NCBI GenBank assembly: GCA_009920765.1
Contig: RFZJ01000006.1
Coordinates: forward strand, 1 to 64,000
Direction of reading: 5' to 3'
DNA: 64,000 bases
From: Planctomycetota bacterium
Lineage (GTDB): Bacteria; Planctomycetota; Planctomycetia; Gemmatales; Gemmataceae
Positions 58,556-64,000 of this stretch are shown piece by piece. Numbering within the stretch: the first letter of the stretch is position 1; every line of letters begins with the position of its first letter. The notes under the pieces were generated by a model. That model was not told the origin of the DNA, made no database searches, and saw only the letters and a list, made by a program, of their open reading frames with translations. The position numbers and the translations under genes are program-made.

Positions 58556-58582
58556 AGCTATACAGCAAATAGACTTAAATCG

Positions 58583-58615
58583 AGACGCAAGTTTTAACAG
58601 TACTTGCGTCTTTCT
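58583..58615 (+). terminator. Terminator after the DUF1501 gene
   Basis: Perfect 10-bp stem AGACGCAAGT/ACTTGCGTCT with a 9-nt loop, followed by a short T-rich tail. Confidence 0.65.
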
Positions 58616-58653
58616 GTATAGGTTACCTTAATTTCAATTAGATCGAGGTATTA

Positions 58654-59004
58654 TTGATTATTTCTGCTGCATTATCTTTGTTTACCTTATTTGTAACGGG
58701 CCAAATTCCTCCGGGAATGGCTCATCCCATTTCTTTTAAAAATGAAACACAAATCCCTGTACTCCTTCAAGTTAAAAGCATTTTTAATGGGCAATTACTT
58801 CGAGACCGCCCATACTTAATTAAACCGGGCGAAACATCGCCACCAATTCAGATTCCTGGAATTAAATCAGTAAGCATAAGCGATGCAAAAAGCCCTCGCC
58901 CTTTAGTTCAACTTCCTCTGCCCCAATCAAACGAAGAACTTCAAATTGCAATTGTTGGAACAGAAAAATCAATGAAGCTGGAATTACGTAAACCAAACAA
59001 TTAA
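58654..59004 (+). CDS. Small secreted protein of unknown function
   Basis: 116 residues with an N-terminal export segment (MIISAALSLFTLFVTGQIPPGMA). The mature part is a beta-rich domain (ISFKNETQIPVLLQVKSIFNGQLLRDRPYLIKPGE, LQIAIVGTEKSMKLEL), perhaps an immunoglobulin-like or jelly-roll module. No family recognised. The start is TTG with GAGG about 6 nt upstream. Confidence 0.6.
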   Translation: MIISAALSLFTLFVTGQIPPGMAHPISFKNETQIPVLLQVKSIFNGQLLRDRPYLIKPGETSPPIQIPGIKSVSISDAKSPRPLVQLPLPQSNEELQIAIVGTEKSMKLELRKPNN

Positions 59005-59192
59005 TCAGTTCTAAAAGTATTAAAAAAAACTTAAGGCCTTCTGAGGTAAAGCTTTATTTCTTTTGGCAACTTTCATAGTGAATTTTTTCAAGTTTTCGTG
59101 CACAATACATTTCTTGCCAGTCCATACAAAGTTGATTGTGCATTTATTTCCTAAAAGGACTCCGCAGTTACACCAAATGGCATCAATAAAAC

Positions 59193-60596
59193 ATGAATAA
59201 TGATACTCCCCAACCAACAAGACTAAGATTCCTGATTCTAGGGTTGGTATGCTTTCTTTCGATGATCACTTATCTAGATCGTGCAGCATTTCCTAATGCA
59301 CAGGTACAAATCCAACAAAGCTTTGGTTTTACCGATGTCAGCCAAATGGCATGGGCCATGGCCGCATTTAATCTAGCTTATGCACTATTTGAAATACCAA
59401 CTGGATATTTGGGAGATGTTTTTGGGCCTAAAACGACATTAATTCGAATCGTAGTTTGGTGGTCCTCTTTTACAGCAATCACCGGTCTAGCCGGTCTTGC
59501 ATTTGGCACTTGGTTCACATTTGGTTTTGGCATGCTTATAGTTGTAAGATTCCTATTTGGGATAGGCGAGGCAGGAGCATATCCGAATATTACCCGCGCC
59601 CTACATAACTGGCTCCCGGTAACTGAACGTGGTTTTGCCCAAGGCTTGGTTTGGACTTCTGCACGTATTATGGGGGGACTAACTCCCTTGCTTTGGCTCA
59701 TTTTTGTTATCAAGCTCGAAATTTCTTGGCGCATCGTTTTCTTTTTCTTTGGTGCGGTTGGGCTTCTTTGGTGTTTCGCTTTTGCAAGAATATTTAAAAA
59801 TAATCCAAATGAGCATCCCTTGGTAAATGATGCAGAAAAAGAACTTATTCTCAAAAACAAAGTTGGCGAAACAGAACAGGCTCATGCCCACATCCCATGG
59901 GGAAAACTTTTTGCTAGCAGAAACATGGTGTTTTTGTGTGCAATGTACTTTTGCTTAAATTTTGGATGGTATTTCAATCTCAATTATTTGCCCGCAATCA
60001 TGAGTGAACAGTTTCAAGTAAAGCCTGAAAATTGGCTCGGGGCGCTTTACAAAGGTGGCCCCATGCTTTTGGGGGCTTTCGGCTGCTTTATTGGTGGCTT
60101 TGCAACCGATTGGTTTTTAAGACAAGGAAAATCAAGAACTTGGGCCAGACGAACTCCCGCTGTTTTTGGAAATATCGCTTGCGGATTGTGCTATTTTTCA
60201 GCACTTTATTTCTTAAATCAAAAAGACCCAATGTTCTTTGCAATCAGCATTGCTTTTGCAGGATTTTGCAACGATTTAACCATGGGAGCCACCTGGGCCA
60301 CCTGTCAGGATATAGGCCAAAAGCATGCTGCGATAGTTTCAGGAACCATGAATATGATCGGAAATTTAGGAGGATTTGTGGTCACCATTTTAACAGGCAA
60401 AATTCTTGAATGGTCTAAAGTCATGTATGCAGTAAATGGCGCCACTAATCTTACAGGTAACGAATTAGCAAAGGCCCAATTTCCTGGTTACCAATTCAAT
60501 TTAATTATGTTTGGCCTTGTTTACATGGTTGGAGCTGCTTTATGGTTTGGCATAGATGCCAACAAACCAATATTAAAAGATGACCCTAACAGCTAA
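59193..60596 (+). CDS. MFS transporter (anion:cation symporter type)
   Basis: Twelve-helix carrier of 467 residues of the ACS branch (hexuronate/glucarate/phthalate-type) of the major facilitator superfamily. Features: ITYLDRAAFPNAQVQIQQSFGF at the first helix, AYALFEIPTGYLGDVFGPK (the loop 2-3 motif), and FGIGEAGAYPNITRALHNWLPVTERGFAQG, the ACS signature. Probably imports a sugar acid or other organic anion by proton symport. No catabolic genes are linked, so the substrate is unknown. Confidence 0.88.
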   Translation: MNNDTPQPTRLRFLILGLVCFLSMITYLDRAAFPNAQVQIQQSFGFTDVSQMAWAMAAFNLAYALFEIPTGYLGDVFGPKTTLIRIVVWWSSFTAITGLAGLAFGTWFTFGFGMLIVVRFLFGIGEAGAYPNITRALHNWLPVTERGFAQGLVWTSARIMGGLTPLLWLIFVIKLEISWRIVFFFFGAVGLLWCFAFARIFKNNPNEHPLVNDAEKELILKNKVGETEQAHAHIPWGKLFASRNMVFLCAMYFCLNFGWYFNLNYLPAIMSEQFQVKPENWLGALYKGGPMLLGAFGCFIGGFATDWFLRQGKSRTWARRTPAVFGNIACGLCYFSALYFLNQKDPMFFAISIAFAGFCNDLTMGATWATCQDIGQKHAAIVSGTMNMIGNLGGFVVTILTGKILEWSKVMYAVNGATNLTGNELAKAQFPGYQFNLIMFGLVYMVGAALWFGIDANKPILKDDPNS

Positions 60597-60632
60597 AATA
60601 TTCCCTAAAGTATAGGCGAAAGGCTCTTGCTA

Positions 60633-61220
60633 ATGCAAAAGTTGGAATTACAAGATATTCTTCCTTTGGAAGATTTTGAGACCCAACGCAAACAATTTTT
60701 TGAAAGCCATATCCGCTACATCGAAAAATACAGAAAAGTAAGACTCGGGCCATCTATTTCACTTGTTTTTGAAAACAGACAAACTTTATGGTTTCGAGTT
60801 CAAGAAATATTCAGACTCACTAAAATTGCAGACCCAAAGGTTATGCAAAATGAACTCAACATTTATAATCGTCTAATTCCAGACGCAAACACACTCCAAG
60901 CTGCATTTCTTTTGGACCCACAAAGCCTTATGCTTTCAGGCAATATTGCCAGTTTTTCTCTTAAGGATTTCCGAGGGGACAATCTAAGATTGGTATTAAA
61001 TAAAAGTATCCCCTGCGACCTCACCACAAAAAGGCCAGAAGATCTTTCCCTGGGAAACTCCCTTTGGGTCCGTTTTTTTCTAGATGAAGAAGCAAAAATA
61101 ATTCTTAAAGATGCGAGAATACCTGCGAAATTCTCCCTTTCATCAAATCAATTCCTAGCTGAATCGCACAACTTACCAACAGAATTGCGAGAAAGTTTGT
61201 GGGAGGATCTACAAAACTAA
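60633..61220 (+). CDS. DUF3501 family protein
   Basis: Soluble protein of 195 residues matching DUF3501: ILPLEDFETQRKQFFESHIRYIEKYRKVRLGPSISLVFENRQTLWFRVQEIFRLTKI, then ELNIYNRLIPDANTLQAAFLLD. In other genomes this family often neighbours rubrerythrin-type or Fe-S genes; none is seen here. ATG at 60633 has AAAGG at 9 nt. It lies 36 nt after the MFS gene and may share its transcript. Confidence 0.82.
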   Translation: MQKLELQDILPLEDFETQRKQFFESHIRYIEKYRKVRLGPSISLVFENRQTLWFRVQEIFRLTKIADPKVMQNELNIYNRLIPDANTLQAAFLLDPQSLMLSGNIASFSLKDFRGDNLRLVLNKSIPCDLTTKRPEDLSLGNSLWVRFFLDEEAKIILKDARIPAKFSLSSNQFLAESHNLPTELRESLWEDLQN

Positions 61221-61223
61221 AAG

Positions 61224-62093
61224 CTACAATTTTGCAATATTGGCAACATCCAAAGAAATAGTCTCACAGATTTTTTCGAGTGGCAAGTCATTCAGTTGCA
61301 TTCCAAACGGATTCTCGATCTCTACCCCCGCTTCTTCAATACCAAACATACCAAAACCAACCACTGCTACAACCAATGGAGTTGCCCAATCCATATCAGT
61401 AGCCAAAACAAATGGGAGTGTGTAAAGATACACAAAAAGAACCTGCTTGATTAGCGAGGCATAAACAAAAGGCAGGGGGGTCTTTAGAATTTTTTCACAC
61501 CCCCCCTGAGCATCAACCAACTTTATAACTTGCTCTTCCATTCGCTCTATAATTTGGATGGGGATTTTGCCCTTGTCGATTTCATTCTTGATTAATGCAC
61601 TTAGGTAAGTTGCAATTATAGAAGGAGGATTATTTGCACTAATCATTTTTTCATATTGCCGACCACTCAGCAATGAAGAAAGCATGTTAAAGTTTTTGGT
61701 TCCACGCAGATTCTCTTTAATACACACAACATAAGCAGTAAGCATGGTTGCAAACTCGGTTGCATTGTCCCCATATATTTTTGCCATCCGGGCTAAACTT
61801 CTACAAGTATTTACCATCATCCCCCAATGGGAACGCCCCTCCCAATATCGTGAATTGGAAGAATTTGTACGAAAAACGATAAGCAAACCAAGCGATGTAC
61901 CCAAAATGGTATGCCCGATTGGATTAAGTTTCGGAAGTTTTTCATCAAAAATTTTAAGGACATAATCATTAGTTGCGCAAACTAGAATACTGAATGTGGT
62001 TAATATCCCAACCCGCCCGAGCACGTGAGGAAGAACAGAACCGTTAAACGATAAAATAACCTTCCACCAACTATAACGATCGTAGTCAATCAC
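61224..62093 (-). CDS. Bestrophin-like (UPF0187) membrane channel
   Basis: Membrane protein of 289 residues similar to the bacterial bestrophin/YneE family, whose members form cation or anion channels. Supporting stretches: LGTSLGLLIVFRTNSSNSRYWEGRSHWGMMVNTCRSLAR near the first two helices, LPFVYASLIKQVLFVYLYTLPF, and GIEEAGVEIENPFGMQLNDLPLEKICETI at the C-terminus, a strong family block. GTG start. Convergent with the DUF3501 gene, 3 nt apart. Confidence 0.88.
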   Translation of the reverse strand: MIDYDRYSWWKVILSFNGSVLPHVLGRVGILTTFSILVCATNDYVLKIFDEKLPKLNPIGHTILGTSLGLLIVFRTNSSNSRYWEGRSHWGMMVNTCRSLARMAKIYGDNATEFATMLTAYVVCIKENLRGTKNFNMLSSLLSGRQYEKMISANNPPSIIATYLSALIKNEIDKGKIPIQIIERMEEQVIKLVDAQGGCEKILKTPLPFVYASLIKQVLFVYLYTLPFVLATDMDWATPLVVAVVGFGMFGIEEAGVEIENPFGMQLNDLPLEKICETISLDVANIAKL

Positions 62094-62155
62094 GAAAAAT
62101 CTCGAAATTCAAGAAAGAAACAAAATAAAAATCACAACAACAAATAATCCCACGC

Positions 62156-63511
62156 TTAATTTTTTACACCATCAAAAAACTTAGAAACCAAAAGTATTAG
62201 TCCTATAACCGCAGCAACCAAAATAACACCAGCACCAACAATTGCACCAACTGGAACTTTAGACTTTTTTTGCATTTGAATTGCTGGTGCTTTGAACAGC
62301 ATGGAATTCAACACCTTGCCACTTTGGTTTTCAAATCCACCATTCTCGATTGACTCAATCATTGAAACAACTTTTCTGGCTGTTGCTGGTCTATCCGCAG
62401 GATCCTTAGAAAGCAACTTGGTCATCAATCCGTAAACTTCTTTAGGAAGTTTTTGGTCCAACTCGCTAAGTGAGGGGATTTCTGATTCAACAACGGCGTG
62501 TAGAACGGCCAAGGTGTTTTCTTTTTCAAAGGGAATTTTTCCTGACAACATTCGATACATAACACATCCCAAACTAAACAAATCGGCCCTTTCATCCAAG
62601 GGTTCACCGCAAATCTGCTCTGGTGCCATGTAATTGGGTGTACCAACAATCATCCCTTTTGCGGTAAGCGTGCTCTCTACTTCGGTTGACTTTGCAAGGC
62701 CGAAATCTAAAATTTTCACCCTTTTAAAATCACCGCCAGGGCCACTAGATTCAAGCCATATATTTGCAGGCTTTATGTCACGATGAATCAACTTTTTCTC
62801 ATGTGCAACAGCAAGCCCCAATGCCATTTGCTTGGCAATTTTAAATACTAGAGGAATTGGCAACCACCCATCCCTTTTTAACTTTTCATCAAGATCTTCA
62901 CCTTTCAAATACTCCATCGCCATGTAGGAAACAGAATTATGAACACCAACCTGATAAACCAAGCAAATGTTATCGTCTTGAATGCTGCTTGCAATTTTCC
63001 CTTCTCGCTCGAACCTCTGACGAAAGGATTCATCAGTTAACTCAGGTCGAAGAACTTTTAAGGCTACTTTTCTACCTAATTTTTTATCATCAGCTTCGAA
63101 AACAATACCCATCCCTCCTTCACCTAAAACACGAACCAATTCATAATCCCCCAAACAACCAATACCTCCGGCCTTAGTAGGAGGGTCAAGAAATGAATAA
63201 GCTGGTTTAAATTGGGGGGCAATTACTTTCTGTTGCGTTGAATGTATGGGTTGTTGTTCTGTTTTTTGAATGGGTGCTACTGAACTTTTTTCAGCAGCAT
63301 TTGGAGTAGTTTGGGGTGGCGAAGGTATTTGCCCAATCCCTTGATTCTCCTGCCCTACTTTTTCTTTTAAAATGGTTGTAAAAGACACCCTGCACTTGGG
63401 GCACATTTTCACATGCGATTTGATTTCATCAATTTCTTTTGCAGTTAGCTGATTATAAACACATTTACGCAATTCTTCGTGAGCGGGGCAACCAGTAATT
63501 TGATCAGTCAT
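62156..63511 (-). CDS. Ser/Thr protein kinase with N-terminal zinc-finger and C-terminal membrane helix
   Basis: Hanks-type kinase of 451 residues. The first 45 residues resemble the anti-sigma-factor zinc finger (zf-HC2): Cys8, His11, then H33-x3-C37-x2-C40. A Pro/Gln-rich linker leads to the kinase domain at about 123-395: LGEGGMGIVFEADDKKLGRKVALKVL, HRDIKPANIWL, DFGLAKS and GTPNYMAPEQ, all catalytic residues present. One membrane helix (VGAIVGAGVILVAAVIGLILLV) lies near the C-terminus. Such fusions occur in planctomycetes and suggest a link between phosphorylation and sigma-factor control. Confidence 0.92.
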   Translation of the reverse strand: MTDQITGCPAHEELRKCVYNQLTAKEIDEIKSHVKMCPKCRVSFTTILKEKVGQENQGIGQIPSPPQTTPNAAEKSSVAPIQKTEQQPIHSTQQKVIAPQFKPAYSFLDPPTKAGGIGCLGDYELVRVLGEGGMGIVFEADDKKLGRKVALKVLRPELTDESFRQRFEREGKIASSIQDDNICLVYQVGVHNSVSYMAMEYLKGEDLDEKLKRDGWLPIPLVFKIAKQMALGLAVAHEKKLIHRDIKPANIWLESSGPGGDFKRVKILDFGLAKSTEVESTLTAKGMIVGTPNYMAPEQICGEPLDERADLFSLGCVMYRMLSGKIPFEKENTLAVLHAVVESEIPSLSELDQKLPKEVYGLMTKLLSKDPADRPATARKVVSMIESIENGGFENQSGKVLNSMLFKAPAIQMQKKSKVPVGAIVGAGVILVAAVIGLILLVSKFFDGVKN

Positions 63512-63614
63512 TCCTAAACACCTTTTAGAATTTATGCAGTCTATATTTTTAATAAATAAGCTATTATGATTTCTTGCACAACATATTTATATTTTACATT
63601 TAATTTAATTATAG

Positions 63615-63643
63615 TTGCAACTTTCATACATAAATTTTATTAA
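63615..63643 (+). promoter_or_regulatory. Possible sigma-70-type promoter of the carbonic anhydrase gene
   Basis: TTGCAA and TATTAA separated by 17 bp, each 4 of 6 to consensus, about 65 bp before the start codon. The surrounding DNA is so AT-rich that this is a weak call. Confidence 0.25.
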
Positions 63644-63706
63644 TATGAATTGAATTTTTTTTTCATTTAACAGACGACCATTATTTTTAATAAAGGGGAT
63701 TGATTA

Positions 63707-64000
63707 ATGACAAGAATAATCCAAGGTGTTTTTGGTTTTCAAAAAAGGGTTTTTGCTGAAAAAGAAGATCTATTTCAAAAGCTTGGCAAAGGCCAGAGTC
63801 CACTAGCCCTTTTCATAACTTGCTCTGACTCCAGAATTAATCCAAACCTTCTAACCCAAACCGAACCTGGGGAACTATTCATTCTCCGCAATGCAGGCAA
63901 TTTAGTCCCACCTCACAACCAATTTTCAGGCGCGGAAGAAGCCACCGTCGAATATGCAATCAAACACTTGGGCATCCGGGATATTATTCTTTGCGGACAT
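63707..64000 (+). CDS. Beta-class carbonic anhydrase (partial, runs off the window)
   Basis: First 98 codons of a carbonic anhydrase that interconverts CO2 and bicarbonate. Visible motifs: TCSDSRINP, with the first zinc Cys and the Asp-Arg dyad, LFILRNAGNLVPP, and IILCGH at the edge, containing the zinc His; the second Cys lies beyond the window. AAAGGGGA is 7 nt before the ATG. Absence of an N-terminal membrane region indicates a soluble enzyme, or possibly a SulP-associated type. Confidence 0.9.
   Translation, partial: MTRIIQGVFGFQKRVFAEKEDLFQKLGKGQSPLALFITCSDSRINPNLLTQTEPGELFILRNAGNLVPPHNQFSGAEEATVEYAIKHLGIRDIILCGH

Noticed and set aside
1..64000. Insertion sequences, prophage, CRISPR or tRNA genes
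   Set aside because: No transposase, integrase, phage or Cas-like protein, no spaced repeats and no tRNA-like cloverleaf with a GGTTCRA arm were found in the intergenic regions. A computed tRNA scan would be more reliable than my reading.

Overview
The window is an AT-rich (by eye about 40% GC), gene-dense bacterial chromosome segment with no mobile element, CRISPR array, rRNA or tRNA that I could find. The family content points to the Planctomycetota: a PVC-type beta-propeller/HEAT/cytochrome c dehydrogenase, a planctomycetal cytochrome fused to WD40 repeats, a Tat-exported DUF1501 protein, a DUF6263-like secreted protein, a Ser/Thr kinase with an N-terminal zinc finger, a PEGA lipoprotein and a very long secretin. 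The low GC is unusual for cultured members of that phylum. The assignment is an inference from gene families, not from a marker gene.

Layout. 1-10 kb: an outer-membrane M1 metallopeptidase with an Omp85-like C-terminal barrel, a 1773-residue secretin with a repeated N-terminal domain, and a GT87-type membrane glycosyltransferase. 10-18 kb: an operon of the PVC dehydrogenase, selB and selA, then a convergent NagB-like protein. 18-28 kb: secreted proteins, an RluA-type pseudouridine synthase, YjbQ, a CbiE-CbiT fusion, an alpha/beta hydrolase, cytochrome-WD40, an acyl-ligase fused to a degraded acyltransferase domain, and a TrmJ-like methylase. 28-41 kb: parE-parC, a PhnD-like binding protein, a TolC-like protein, a Clp_N/ThiD2/ThiE fusion, three small secreted proteins, dnaA and a GNAT protein. 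41-52 kb: a zinc-ribbon membrane protein, a PEGA lipoprotein, a PP2C phosphatase, a fatty-acid desaturase, rpsU, a PQQ-like propeller, and a membrane-bound sigma-54 activator divergent from an alpha/beta hydrolase. 52-57 kb: a same-strand cluster hisF-pilT-gspE/pilB-cvpA. 57-64 kb: DUF1501, a small secreted protein, an MFS carrier, DUF3501, a bestrophin-like channel, a zinc-finger Ser/Thr kinase and the start of a beta-carbonic anhydrase.

Most notable: (i) the gap between the sigma-54 activator and the divergent hydrolase holds a near-consensus -24/-12 promoter plus two copies of an 18-bp element, which together look like a self-contained sigma-54 regulatory module; (ii) the M1 peptidase/Omp85-like fusion; (iii) the Clp_N-ThiD2-ThiE fusion; (iv) a seven-copy repeat in the secretin; (v) two proteins that keep their fold motifs but have lost key catalytic residues (the PlsC-like half of the acyl-ligase and the NagB-like protein). 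Many start codons were moved inward from the longest reading frame to the first codon with a good ribosome-binding site; each case is noted.
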